DNA of 64,000 bases from contig NC_065556.1 of assembly GCF_022605725.1 (NCBI RefSeq), forward strand, positions 1,736,001-1,800,000, given 5' to 3'. The notes below the pieces were generated by a model. The model saw only the letters and a list, made by a program, of their open reading frames with translations. It was not told where the DNA came from and made no database searches. This document shows positions 34,823 through 46,640 of this stretch, in pieces. The translations under genes were made by a program, and so were the position numbers. Within the stretch, counting starts at the first letter, position 1. The number at the start of each line of letters is the position of its first letter. The stretch is from Anthonomus grandis grandis. Lineage: Eukaryota; Arthropoda; Insecta; Coleoptera; Curculionidae.

Positions 34823-35130
34823 TTAGAATTTGTGTTTTGTTTATTTTTGATAGCGTCTAAGATATTTGTAATTTGGGGCCGCCAATCGTCTTAATTAAAT
34901 ATGGGTATATCAGCCAATAATGGGCTTGGAAAATTAAACAAAATATATATATATTTTCCTGAAAATAAATACAACATGAGTTTATAAGAACCAAGACGTT
35001 TATTTCAAGTTGTTAGGGTAAGTATTTGCAAAGTTATAAGGCTGCTAGTCTGGGGTTTTTTATACCTCCCAAGATTCTGTCCCAATTACGCGCTACGCAC
35101 AGACGCCGACGCGACACGACGGTGTATAAA
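34823..35130. other. AT-rich spacer
   Basis: No gene recognised. The last 60 bases are GC-rich and lead into the next element. Confidence 0.4.
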
Positions 35131-35988
35131 GGTCGGGGCACACATATCCGTACCGAGACCGCACCGTGCCCGCAGCGTAGCTCGGCCGTGTCTCAGTGCG
35201 TTATCTCCCAAAACACACATCTCCGACACACGGCCTCATCCCGCATCGCATTGGACGGTCATGACGCACTTTAAAGTATTCAGTTTGGATCGAAACTTAA
35301 TTGGGTTGGTACATTAAATTCATTTTAAAAAAAAAAATTTTCGAAATTTGGTAATGATCAACAAATGCAGCATTCGCAATACGAGAACAACTAAATGATT
35401 TCTTTAGTTCTATAGAGGGCAGCGTAGATTGGCAGGAAAATACAGCCCTGGCAATTTAAATAATTTAATTTATGGATCATATTTGCCAGTTTTTTTAGAT
35501 GTTGCATCTTTTTCGCTAAAATGTAGTAAATAAAATCTAGATCGTGTCAAATTCATGTTTTTTACTAGTTATTTGGTTTCTTCGCCGTAAAAGATTTTTT
35601 TCTAAGACGAAAATCCCAAACAACTAATGTAGAATCTAGTGGTAAAAATATTGGTAATTAAACTTTGTAACCTTTTTTTATGTAAATTTAAAAACTAAAT
35701 AGCTAAAAATAATTATTATAAACTAATAGCTTCTCAATTTCCGTTTTAATTTCCAGCTGTATGATCACTACGGGAACGCACCGTCGTCCGTCACCGTCGA
35801 TTTTTAAAACAAAACTATTCTAAACTATTAAAAACTATTGCGGACTCGGTGCGGAGTCGGCGCACGGGCACGGTGCGGTCATGTTAAGACTACTCCATAT
35901 GATTACGAATGACAATTCACAACCGAGACACGGCCGTGCTACGGTGCGTGCTCGGTGCGGACTCGTTGCGGGCATGTGTGTCCCGACC
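35131..35988. mobile_element. Non-autonomous TIR element with GC-rich ends
   Basis: The left arm starts GGTCGGGGCACACAT at 35131 and the right arm, inverted, GGTCGGGACACACAT ending at 35988. The inverted match runs about 80 bp and includes GCTCGGCCGTGTCTC versus GCACGGCCGTGTCTC. Arms are GC-rich while the centre (35290-35750) is AT-rich and non-coding. Related GGTGCGGACTCG words repeat inside the right arm (35855-35880, 35945-35965). TATAAA flanks both sides (35125-35130 and 35991-35996, with two extra bases on the right) and may be a target duplication. Superfamily unknown. Confidence 0.7.
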
Positions 35989-35996
35989 ATTATAAA

Positions 35997-36690
35997 GCGC
36001 TCGCTAGCCAGCCAGTCACAGCCTAGTGCCCAGGCGTTATTTTGACAGGGTGGTTTTGTTTGTTGACATTTTGACTTTTAACTTTTATTATTGACGTATT
36101 TTGCTTGTTGACTAATTACAATGGAGCAGGGATTTGTTCGTGGTCAGTCAGACAACTTACCCATTATATAAACGTAAATATTTTAAAACTATAAATTCTA
36201 TTCAAAAATAATTAAAAATAAACTTTTACTTTGACACCCTGTTTTTCAAAAACTAAACATTTTTCTTAGCGAGGAAAATGCGTGGATCTGTAATCACTCA
36301 CCTGGAATGAGCTGCTTGCCACCAAATCTGCAAAAATGTCATCTGGCAATTATTTTTCCTACGAAATTTAAATCAAAACACAGAACATCCCACTTTGATG
36401 TAATATCAAACAGCAAAAACATGCATAATAATATTAACAAAGCAGCGTGCACGGTCGACATGCTAGCGTCGGTCGTCGCGTCCACTTGGACGCCTGTGAC
36501 GTATCATCCCGGCCGCGCTGGTACAAGGAAAAAATTAAATATGGCGTATTTATTCGAACTTTGAAAATTAATTGTGAAGTAACTATAAATGCTAGAGAAC
36601 TGAAATAAATTGCTAAATTTAAGTTGGAGCCTGCTCTTTTTTACTAAAAAATTATCGAATTGCCGTTTCCAAGCTCATTGTGGGAGATCA
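35997..36690. other. Spacer with possible host-like or transposon exon fragment
   Basis: At 36121 an ATG opens a short frame, MEQGFVRGQSDNLPII, that looks conserved-protein-like but ends at once; it might be exon 1 of a gene whose MADF fragment lies at 38381. CAGGGTG at 36047 and CACCCTG at 36234 face each other with weak similarity and could be ends of a small TIR element. GC-rich patch at 36440-36530. None of this is secure. Confidence 0.3.
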
Positions 36691-37439
36691 TTTCATAAAA
36701 AATGTAAGTAATTGTCCCCGTTGACGTTTCTCGGCAAGTAGTGTGGACCGATGAGGTGTCTCCCAATCACACCTGCCCAAACATTAATACCGAATCTCGT
36801 TTGGAAAGACTTGGCTCTGGTCAAATGCGGATTTACGTTTTTGTTTTCCCAATACTGTAAATTATGTTGGTTAAATATCCCCGCACGTGTAAATGTTGAT
36901 TCATCTGTCCATAAGATGCTTTTTAAAAAGTGTCTATTTTCAACGTCTGCGTGAAGCAAAAAGCGGCAAATTGTACCCGTCGCTCATAGTCGGCTTGTAG
37001 AAGACCTAGAATAGAGTATCACGATGCCAGTAAAAATTGCGGAATTAAGTTGTTGATGTAGTATGAAATTAGCTTGCACTAGAGTGTAATGGAAAGAATG
37101 CCTTTCTTCTGACTTGACAACTGACCATGCTTTCCATGTAGAAATGTTCAGATCTGTAGCTACTTTCCTTGTACTAGTAGTGGGATCCTCATCGAATGCG
37201 CGAATTACGCTTTCATCTACAGCAACATCATACTGCCTCCGATTGATCCTCGGTTCTTGAAAATTTAAATTGCCTGTTTCCCCTAATCGACGAAAAGTGT
37301 TAGCAAAAGTGTTGTGGTGAGGCACACGCCTATTGGGGTATTGCTCCTCATAAATTCTTTGTGCTTTTCGCGTATTACCATTGGCTCTTCCATAAGCAAA
37401 GACAATATCGGCGTATTCTTCGGTAGTGTATGCAGCCAT
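36690..37439 (-). pseudogene. Mariner-like transposase fragment (N-terminal half)
   Basis: Likely start ATG 37439: MAAYTTEEYADIVFAYGRAN, RRVPHHNTFANTFRRLGETG, and STRKVATDLNISTWKAW make up the helix-turn-helix part. After stops near 36984 the next stretch encodes ADVENRHFLKSILWTDESTF with the first catalytic Asp, NQHNLQYWENKNVNPH, then GINVWAGVIGRHLIGPHYLP and NYLHFL. The gene ends near 36690 before the second Asp. Same group as the DD41D transposases here. No matching TIRs found. Confidence 0.75.
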
Positions 37440-37611
37440 TGTGGCGAGTCGAGTTACAAAAACAATATAAAAACTCAATTAACAGCAACAATAACAACAG
37501 TATTAACAATAACATTAATAACTACAGAAACGATACAATACTAAATTAACGACTTGGGTACGTAAGAAAGCTAAAAAGTTACACCACGACAAATGACAAA
37601 TGTCAAATGAC

Positions 37612-37640
37612 AACAACAATATGTAGCACATATTGTTGTT
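37612..37640. repeat. Perfect 13-bp hairpin
   Basis: AACAACAATATGT, a 3-base loop AGC, then ACATATTGTTGTT. It lies between two oppositely oriented mariner fragments. Confidence 0.75.
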
Positions 37641-37679
37641 ATCACAACAACAATCCCATAGCATGTTCCACGATCTCCT

Positions 37680-37812
37680 CATTTGACCATTCAAAGAATC
37701 GATGCCGCTTTTCAAACTATCAGAAAAGAGATGCGGCTTCGTCTTACGAGAGTGGAAATGCGACGGCGACGTAGGGCATGTATTAGAGCCAGGGGAGCGC
37801 AGTTTTAATAAA
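37680..37812 (+). pseudogene. C-terminal fragment of a mariner-like transposase
   Basis: Encodes LTIQRIDAAFQTIRKEMR and RLTRVEMRRRRRACIRARGA followed by a stop. The Arg-rich block before a Cys and Gly-Ala-Gln-Phe resembles the C-terminal RxxxCxxxxGxxFEHL signature. It faces the N-terminal fragment at 36690-37439 on the other strand, so the two are not collinear parts of one gene. Confidence 0.5.
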
Positions 37813-38380
37813 ATTTGTAATTTTGAAATAAATACATAAAATTAAAAATATATTTTTTTTTACTTTCTTGTCCTTTAAAGTCATGAATAATTGTGGCAAG
37901 TTAGTTGGCTTTGTGTTACACATCGTATATCATTGAAAAGAGTATTAATTGGAGATGTTTTTAAAACTACCTGAACATCTTGATAAATTTTAGTTTTTTT
38001 TGCGTCAGGTTAAAGTTACCTTTCATAACTTTTTTTGCTACTTGTATTAACTTTTTGAGCTCAAAACGAATTATTTCGGTAATATTTGTACTTAATATTA
38101 AATTTTTTAGATTAAGGATACATTACAGACTAAATACAAATATAAAAAAAAAATGTGAAAAATATGCTGAAAAAATTTAAAGATGTCAAAAGGCATAATT
38201 TTTTGAAAATCCGGAAAATAACACAAAATCTATGATATAAAAAACCCGAGACTTTTAGAACACAAGTTTATTAAGAAAATATCTTCTATCTGAGCCTATC
38301 TATATGCCCACCAAGTTTGGCTAACCCTCCGCCAAACATCCTGTATTTCATTAATCTGCTCACATGGAGGTATTTACGCG
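37813..38380. other. AT-rich spacer
   Basis: No recognisable gene or repeat. Confidence 0.45.
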
Positions 38381-38540
38381 ATGAAATGGTCGAAAGAATT
38401 GACTACTCATTTTATTAAACTATTTCGTGAGCAGCGAGTATTATGGAATCCTGCATTTATGGATTTTAAAAACAGAAATAAAAAACAAGACGCATGGACT
38501 GAAATAGCCGCAGAAGTGAAAACAGATACAAATGAAAATG
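38381..38540 (+). pseudogene. MADF-domain fragment
   Basis: The frame from ATG 38381 encodes MKWSKELTTHFIKLFREQRV, LWNPAFMDFKNRNKKQDAW and TEIAAEVKTDTNENEKKM. The pattern FIxLFxxxxxLWxPxxxxFxxxxKKxDAWxxIA matches the MADF (Myb/SANT-like) DNA-binding domain found in insect regulators and as the accessory protein of some transposons. Similarity stops after about 55 codons, where a splice site or truncation is likely. Confidence 0.6.
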
Positions 38541-41500
38541 AAAAAAAAATGGGCATGCATACATATACATATTACTACTGTTACGCATCACTCTCCTGGT
38601 TTAATTATCCATGCTTTCTATTGACGGTTCGTCACTTCTCTGATTAATCATAATTAATATTTTCTCTGATTGGCTGATATTGACAGCTCAGGCGAGAGGT
38701 GGGGTCGTTATCGATTTAGTCCGTACTGGGTCCATTTTTCGAGGACTTGTTCCCGTGTTGCCGGTAGGAGAGCACGTAAAAGGCCAGTTTTTTATTTCCG
38801 AAAATTGTGAAGCAGGAAGTGGCCAATATGGTTTGTAATTTATAGTTTTTAATCTTGTTCCTTTAGGGAACCATTTAATTCGTAATTCTGGTGCAGGATG
38901 CCCTAGATTTTGATGGGTAGAGAATGAAACTTTCATGGAAGAGAATGAAGCATGGTGAGTGTGTCACATTTTTAATGCCATTCATTTTTTATAGACAGTG
39001 AATACAATGGCAACCGTTGTTTTAGGGTTTTACTTTTCCGTTTTTCTTTTTATTCTTCCTTAGTTGTTGATGACTGCAAGCTTTTGATTTCCCCGGGAAA
39101 TTGCTAAAAGCGGTAGAGCTGGAGCCAGAGTTAGAGCTAGTATTAAAGATTCTCAGTCCGGATAGCTAAGCTACAAATGGCATACATTCACAGCCTCGGT
39201 TTTGAAGGCGAGCCGTTCATTTCTCTGAGAAATATACAGGCCAGTTTATTCCATTTATTTAAATATTACTAACCATAGATTTGTCTCACTTATTTAAATT
39301 TTTATTAATATAACTTTAATTTCAATTTAACGTTACAAATATTTAATCAATGTGATAATTTAATACATCAATTTCTTATCTATAATATTAGTTATTTTTT
39401 GTTCAGTATTTTTCAGCACCCTTTTTGGTAATTAAATAAATATAACACATAGAATAGTATTTTATCTCCTTAAAAGGTTCATGAACTTTCCCCTGCTTAA
39501 TACAAATATATACAAAAAATTTTAATAATTGCAATTTATTTTTCAAATGCTGAAATCTACCTAGTAGTAAAATTATAATTTAAATGTTTCTTTTGTCAAA
39601 TTTATTTTAATCATATCACATTATTCATATTTTAATTCATAATAAATTATTAACATTTATCAGATTAGAACATAAGGTGTGTACATATCATTGATGTAAA
39701 TAAAATTTGGTTGTATTGTTGAGATTTTTTTGCCTCTTTAAATTTACCTTATTCAGGGCCATTTAATTCTCAATTGAAACTTATATACCAAGTCTTTTTC
39801 ATAGTTTTCTTTCATTTATAAAAACAAATTAAGTGGCGCCCTCTTATTTAATAGTTATAATCAAGTTTAGATTCTTTAATAGCAAGTTATAAGTGAACCT
39901 TCGAACAACCCCAAGCCTCCAATAATTCTGAGCTACCGTCTGCAAACTCTTGTCAAAATAGTAAAACTGTAAAGTTAACGCCACAGTATTTTGTTTGTAC
40001 CTAATTTTTTTTTTCTTTCGTCCTTAATAGATATTTCCCTAAACATAACGCTATAAAACTTTTTAAAAATCTGTACTATAAATTTTTAATTTTGTCCATT
40101 GTACAAAACACTGTGCGATGTAGCGATATTGTCGCTTACGAGTTTGCATAGCGCAGTAAATTGCAATGTCGGTTTACGGGGTTTTCTTCGTAGCCTGTGA
40201 CCTGCGCAATTATGGCTAGCTTCTTACAAGCTTTTCGCAGTACATAGCAAGGCAGATTTTGGATTTAAATAACTCATAAGCAATTTCAGCATAATTATCG
40301 CTTACGAGATTTTCATAGCTCGACGACGATATTTCTTTTATTTTTTTATTTCTTTATTAGTTTCAAATTTTAAATATAAATTTGCAATACTAAAAATCCT
40401 CAAAACAGTGCAGGCACACTGGTACCAAGGATATATAACAATTACAGTGTGTAAATTAACTAAACAAAAATATTATAATATTTAAAGAAAAAGAAAATTA
40501 ATTAAATCTTCACAATTTAACTAAACACCAGTTAGAGAGTAAAAAATCACAAGATATATTATTTATCTATTCTAACTAATAATTTAAAAGTTTTTCTGAG
40601 AATTTTTTAACTGATTCCATGTGCTTAATAACTTCTGGTAAACTATTATATGCTATTGCGGCTTAATAAGCTGGATTACGTTACCCTATAATCTATATTA
40701 ATATTAATATTAATATTAATATTATTATTAGGACTAATATAGGGATATGCACACTACTTTTTAAATTTTAAATATTAATTGAAGTTTCTTAGTATAGTCA
40801 TAATTTAATTATAATACTCTACCAACGATGCCAACATCATTAGTGAAACATGTGTTAAATGATGAATAAATTAATTTTGTAAAGCTATTAAATTCATCTT
40901 GTTTGCCATCCACATCAAAGGTTTTACTCCTTTAGGATTAATATTTCCGAAAAGCCTTTTAATATGATTTGTTATACACTAATATGCATTAAAGCGCTTG
41001 GATTTAACTTATAATAATTTATTACATTATGTTCGTTGCATATAATTTTAGATAATAAATTATTAATTACTTATTTACTGGCCTCGCATAAATCAACCAC
41101 TAATAAGGACAATAAAATTAGTTACCATTACTAAAGTTTTTAACTAAAATCTATACAGGATCACACATAACTTATATAATAATTATGGCAGAACTTAATT
41201 AATGCTATAAAAATCGAATTCAATACCATTTGGTCTTTAAAGTCACTAAAAACACTTACTTGGCTAAAAATTTTATATGCGCTGGGAGTTTAAGTATCCA
41301 TAAAATCCGAGCCGCATTAGGTTAGGCAATTAGAGTAAAAATTCTCAACCTTAAATGGGGAATTAAATCTGTTATTACCCCCCAAATTGGGTCTGAAGCG
41401 GATATTCATTTTATTTAAGGGTATTTGGACTTTGCTTAAGCATATTTGAACTGAAAAATATTATGAATTAAAAAGGTTTGTGGGAAATTTATAATGTGCT

Positions 41501-42237
41501 TTGAAGCACACTTTAGCATTCAAAGTTTTTGTTATAAAAAACGGGTTTGAATAATATATCGGCATACTCACTTATTTTCGTAAAAGTTTTATAGGGACAA
41601 AACCTTTCTTCCCTTTTCTCGTTCAAATATTGCGGCTTATGTTTAAATCATGGATAGAATATTAGCGTAGTGCTTGTTCGCACCCTGCAAAGTCCCATGA
41701 AATTAACTTATTTTTCTTTATTAAAATTTTGAATAATGAAAAAAGGAATATTATTGGTAAATTTAAATGTTGTTATTATAAAATATGTTATAAATTTATT
41801 AAAATATTTTTGGTATTACGTACTATACTTTAATCTACAAAAAATGGTAATTCCATCATTCACTAGATTAGAAACAATCTAGGTTTATTACAATTTACTT
41901 ATTCACAAATTATGCTAATCTAAATGCAAAAGTGTGATAAATAACTAACTCTGGCCTGAAAATGCGGTTTTAGACAAACCGCACGGATAGAGTTACCGCC
42001 CAAAGTCTATGCGAACTTAATAAATAGTGATAATCCTCGTACTTCGTTACAGTTCATTTTCTTCAGATACATAAAGAATAAGAAAATAAAATAAATCCAA
42101 AATGTTAGCGAAAGCATAGCTGGATTATAGAACTTTATGAGGCAAGTTCTAAGTTATTCTGGTGCTAAAGTTAATAAAATAAACAGTTATCATTCCAGTA
42201 TTAATTCTATTTTTGATATAAATAATATTCAACCCTT
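38541..42237. other. Long AT-rich region without recognised genes
   Basis: A moderately GC-rich stretch at 38690-38940 and 39080-39240 might be untranslated or promoter DNA, but I recognise no protein in it. The rest is AT-rich. A TATTAA-type tandem repeat sits at 40696-40730. Confidence 0.4.
40696..40730. repeat. TATTAA hexamer microsatellite
   Basis: About five TATTAA units followed by ATT trimers. Confidence 0.8.
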
Positions 42238-42507
42238 ATGATGAAACTTAAATTATTAATCATAATATTAATTTTTTTAAATTGTTTAGATTTTACTAAT
42301 GTCAGAAGTCATATCCTAGCCAATAAGATCCCAGCTCATTCTCCTATATCCCTACTAAAACCATTTCTGGTGCGAAAATCTTTGACCTCTAGGAGTCTTG
42401 AAGATCAAGCCTTTGAAGAAGGTTGCGTTCTTGGTATTTTTTGCCGGTTTTACTCCAATGAAAAGTTGAAAATTCAACTTTTGGGTATTTTAGTTTGTGA
42501 ATACTAA
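42238..42507 (+). CDS. Hypothetical short secreted protein (doubtful)
   Basis: An 89-codon frame begins MMKLKLLIIILIFLNCLDF followed by TNVRS, a textbook-looking signal peptide: basic start, hydrophobic core, polar end. The remaining 65 residues (HILANKIPAHSPISLL, then EEGCVLGIFCRFYSNEKL) have two close Cys and several dibasic or basic sites (VRK, SRS). I do not recognise a family. There is an AT-rich stretch upstream (tgatataaataatattc) but no confirmed promoter. In an AT-rich genome such hydrophobic starts arise by chance, so treat as a candidate. A spliced neuropeptide-like precursor is one possibility, without support beyond composition. Confidence 0.25.
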   Translation: MMKLKLLIIILIFLNCLDFTNVRSHILANKIPAHSPISLLKPFLVRKSLTSRSLEDQAFEEGCVLGIFCRFYSNEKLKIQLLGILVCEY

Positions 42508-44099
42508 ATGCTATACTGCAATAGTGCAGGATTATAAGTGGTGTAGTTAACTTTTTCAAGGTTCTTTGTTTAAGTGTCCAGTTTTGTGTTCCCGAGAAAA
42601 GACCAATTCCATTGGCTTTTTTTTTCTCCTCTGTATGGTTTTCATCCACTATTAAAAGAAGTAGAAATCTCCACTTATCTACTCCAATAACGTCCACATC
42701 ATCTACATTGACATTCACTGTTAAACCGATCCATCCAGGTCCTCCATCTCAATCATGCAGCCCTCTTGGAGCCAGGTCTGATCAATGTTTGTGATGTATA
42801 GTAAACCATCAATATTTATTAGCTTCACTGTAGTATATTATACTAAATACTAACCTCAAAATTACATTGTTATCACTCTCATTATTAGATTTTACTACTA
42901 CACTGTTGTTTTGAATAGTTTTATAATAACTAGGTGTATATTAGTTATTTCATTAAAATAGACCGTATAGATCTCCTTGTAAACTGGATAAATAGGCCTA
43001 TTTTAAAAGTACTCACGCGAAGTTTTAGCCCCAAATAACAGAATATGAGATTTTACCCTTGATATAGACACTATATTCAGAAAGGGCAACATAACTTATT
43101 TTTAAAGTAATAAGTTTGATTATTAACTTTTCTTTTAATATAGATTCACTTGAATGTATCTCAGAACTATAGCTTTTATTTTATGTTTATTTTGATTTTT
43201 GAAAGATAACCTAACTTTCTAAGTTAGACAAGGGACTTTTGGTGTGAGCCCATGAGTTTTAAGGTGCTCTCATGCTAAAGATGTTATTTAATAGCATATA
43301 ATTTATTAGCCAAAGTAAAGGGTTAGAATTTATTTTTATATTAATTTATCTCTTTTAAGCTAATCTAACCCTCATCTTTTCCCCTTTTCCTTCCTGTTAT
43401 TACCCATCCGTTTATTCAAATTTTGTTTAATCCAAGTAAATAAGATAAATTATTAATCAATTATTATTTTTTTTATATATTTAACAACTTACCATCGCTC
43501 TTTTCGCCTGCTTAAATATGGGATACCTTGGTATCTAGTACTGTTATGTAAACTCAATGAAGATTTGCAATATAAATCAGGTGGGAGTTTCTGCATCTGG
43601 ATTAAAGTAATTTGTAAATATATGTATATTATACGTGTGATTGGACAATGCATAATATTTATACTTACAATCGTAGACTTAGACCTACAATCTTAGTTTT
43701 AACAGTTTTTGGGAAAGGGATGAAATATAATCTCAAAATCTATAGCGTCAAAGTTGCCACAACTATTTTTAGGTATCATGTACCTTAAAATGATGGTTCC
43801 TGTCAAAGGTACCTAGTATACACTCTAACGAGGACATGAGACAATTTTGTATATCTTAGGGCAGATGTACTAACTGAAATATTGAGCCAATGTTGTCAAA
43901 AATAAAATGGATCAAAATAAATGACCCATATAATTTTATCAATAACACATTTATAGTCAAGGCTTTTTATAACCTTATTAATCTTCATCTCCTCCTGGTC
44001 ACAATTATACCACACCATCTTTAAAAAGTATGTCTATTTTCTAAGAGTTGGTTAGCAAATGCTGATTTACTGTACTTTCTTACTAGATTGTACAATGTA
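42508..44099. other. AT-rich spacer
   Basis: No recognised gene or repeat. Open frames at 42389-42794 on either strand have no family resemblance. Confidence 0.45.
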
Positions 44100-45160
44100 C
44101 AACGTATCCAAGATAAGGAGGACCAGTATAGGGATCTCCGTAGCCAAGAGAGATAAAAAGTTGTTTAAATGAGAAGAATTTAGAGACTTTGGGTGCTAAA
44201 TCTAAGAAATCAAGTAGTTCGAGTGATATACCAAAAAAACGAATTTTGAAAAACAAATTAATATTTTCTCCTGAGTTTATTACAAAAGATTTTTATAATA
44301 AATGACAATTTCTCATAGCCACTTTTATTCCTCTTTAAGATGCCTCTATTTAATTTTAGATCGGAGGTTTCTTCTTTGAGCCACCATCATAAACATTTTT
44401 TTTCAAGAACCGACCTAATTTTTCGATATCAAACATTTAAAGTGCTTTTAATTCCAAATTCGAAGGTGTATTAAAAGTTGTGGTTCAGTCATATTTTAGA
44501 TCTTTTTCAAGTATTATTAAATATCTTCGATGCCTCAGAAGAAAGGCTTTGGAAACATAATGGCCATCATAGAGACATACTTTTTTCATGTTTTCGTGCC
44601 TAAAATATTTAGAATAATCATATTGAAAAAAAATCAATTTAAAGCCTACTCAATACAACTAATTTAATACTAGGTAATAAATGAATTTATCATCGTTAAC
44701 AAACAATAACAATATATACAATAGAACAAACATTAACAATAAAAAAGTACAAAATAATAGAATCTATATCGCCAACACATTATCTAAACACAATCTAAAA
44801 TTGTTTTTGTAAACGTAATTGTGAACATACTCTCAAAGAAAAAAATCTTAGGGAGCAAGGTCGGGAGAACGTGCTGGCCATGGCGTTCTGAAATATTTGC
44901 TGATATGTCCTCTTGGAAATCTAGTTGATAGATATTTCTACCTGGCATTATAGGCAATAAGATGGAGTTTGTTGAAATCAATGGTTTTGAATTTCTGCAA
45001 GAGGCAAAATATTTGAAGTTTCCTCTAAATCGGTTTGCAGTAATTCAAGATAACGCTCAGAATTCAAATTATGGAGATAAATGAGGGGGTGTAAAATTCA
45101 TGTTTTCACAATATCATCCCATATATTGAATCCAAAGATATTTATTTAAATACGTCTGCT
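44100..45160. mobile_element. Decayed mariner-like element
   Basis: The left end near 44100 aligns loosely with the TIR at 10659: a GGGATCTC word 30 bp in, AGAGATAAAAAG, then TCATAAACATTTTTTTTCAA corresponding to that TIR's inner part near 10890. A minus-strand transposase remnant lies at 44784-45150. The right end was not found. The divergence suggests it is older than the other copies. Confidence 0.55.
44784..45150 (-). pseudogene. Mariner-like transposase remnant
   Basis: Minus-strand frames encode FGFNIWDDIV (for the usual GxNVWAGI), then LNSERYLELLQTDLEETSNI, and later RTPWPARSPDLAP followed by a stop and DFFL. RSPDLAP-x-DFFL is the third catalytic Asp block. The second Asp block is not recognisable. 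Heavily decayed. Confidence 0.7.
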
Positions 45161-46390
45161 TTGCGTTATAACAATTTTGATAACTTGAAATATTAGAAGC
45201 TAGAATCTAGCAAGAACTGCTAATAATATATTTTGCACCAAAGTGGTTTAATGCGTTAGAGATGTCAACAGAGTATAACAAAACTCTGTATGTTGTCATT
45301 TTCCGCCTTTCAGTGTGTACTAAATTGAAAGATAATTGTAACGGATCAATTCTGGTTACGGACTTTCAGAAATCGAGGATTACTCAATTTCTCGGAAAAA
45401 GTCCCCCCCCTTTCTTGTTATAAAATATTGAAGTTGTCAAATAAGTTATATCTGCTAAGTTGAGGCCACAAAGATACGCTATTGTAATAGTAATTGAATA
45501 TTTATTGACTATAATAAATACAGTACCTTATTAATAAATTCTGTTTGAGGGGCCATTATGGTGGCAATGTAAAACATTACCCCGAGACTATGCGTTTCCT
45601 GAGCTTGTCCCTTAGGAGTCCCTTCGTTGTGGCTTTGCACCCTGTGACGTGTCTGATCTGTTTGGTTTTGCTGTTGTGTCGGTACTTCATATTTTCTCAC
45701 TGGTTATCTGTTGTTGATTAGTCGCGATATCCTGTTTGTTTTCTAAAAGGAGAATTTCATTGTTATCTTATAACCCCTATACAGAATTTGTGAAGTGGGA
45801 GTGTTGAGAGTCCTAGCGTTTGTAAGCGAATCGTTCGGACTGTGATGGCGGCTTGTATAATTTTATTGTGACTATTTACTTACTTATTGGCATTCTCCCG
45901 TTCGGATTCCGCATTCTTGTTTTGTAAGATTTCATATCGGGGAAAGGATTTCTTTTGGGGGCTGTTTTGATTTCATCTTGACATTTGTTTTGACATTCGG
46001 CGCCTGTTAGCTAAGTTTACGTAACTGTGTTTTGCTAACTGGACCATGTGGGCGCTGTAGTACTCACAGCCAAGAAATACCCCAAAATCTTACGAATTGA
46101 GGTATCTTGTTACGCCACGTTTAGAACTGATTTTTTATCACAGGATATTTGGCCGATCGCTATAAATTTGTTTGAGATGTTGGTTAAGTGGGATGCGTAG
46201 GGATTTGGCTATTTTTTGATGTATGTGTTTTTAAGATTCATTTAAATAAATACAATAATAACACAATTTTTGGTGGCACCGTGGTCAAAATCAAAAATCA
46301 AAATCTGTCTTCGACGTTACATTTAATATCGATGATAAACGTTTTATCATGGCCCCGAAAATATTCATCAAAATCATTTGTTTCCAAAGC
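45161..46390. other. Spacer without recognised genes
   Basis: A C-run (45405-45412) and a GC-richer stretch (45540-46070) stand out but give no recognisable protein. An LTR-like origin was considered but no second copy is in the window. Confidence 0.4.
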
Positions 46391-46640
46391 TTAAGGGCGG
46401 TTTTTCTAGCCAGCGTGTTTAGTGCGCCGCGTACGACGTACTACGCCCAGCGCAACACGTTTCGTGTGCTTAGTAGGAATACGGTGTTACCATTCTCCTA
46501 GAGAGCGCAATACAGTCTACGCCAGCGTTGTACGCCGGGCGTGATAAGACCGACTGGTTTCAGAGGAGTCAATTGCGTCGTTCGCGGCGTGCCAGTGTTT
46601 AATCTGCCGTAGAAGTATTAATATTATACCTATTATAATT

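Noticed and set aside
42389..42794. Overlapping frames on both strands
   Set aside because: No family resemblance; they contradict each other and the candidate at 42238.
45405..46070. Possible solo LTR
   Set aside because: Composition differs from surroundings but no second copy, TG...CA borders or target duplication could be shown.
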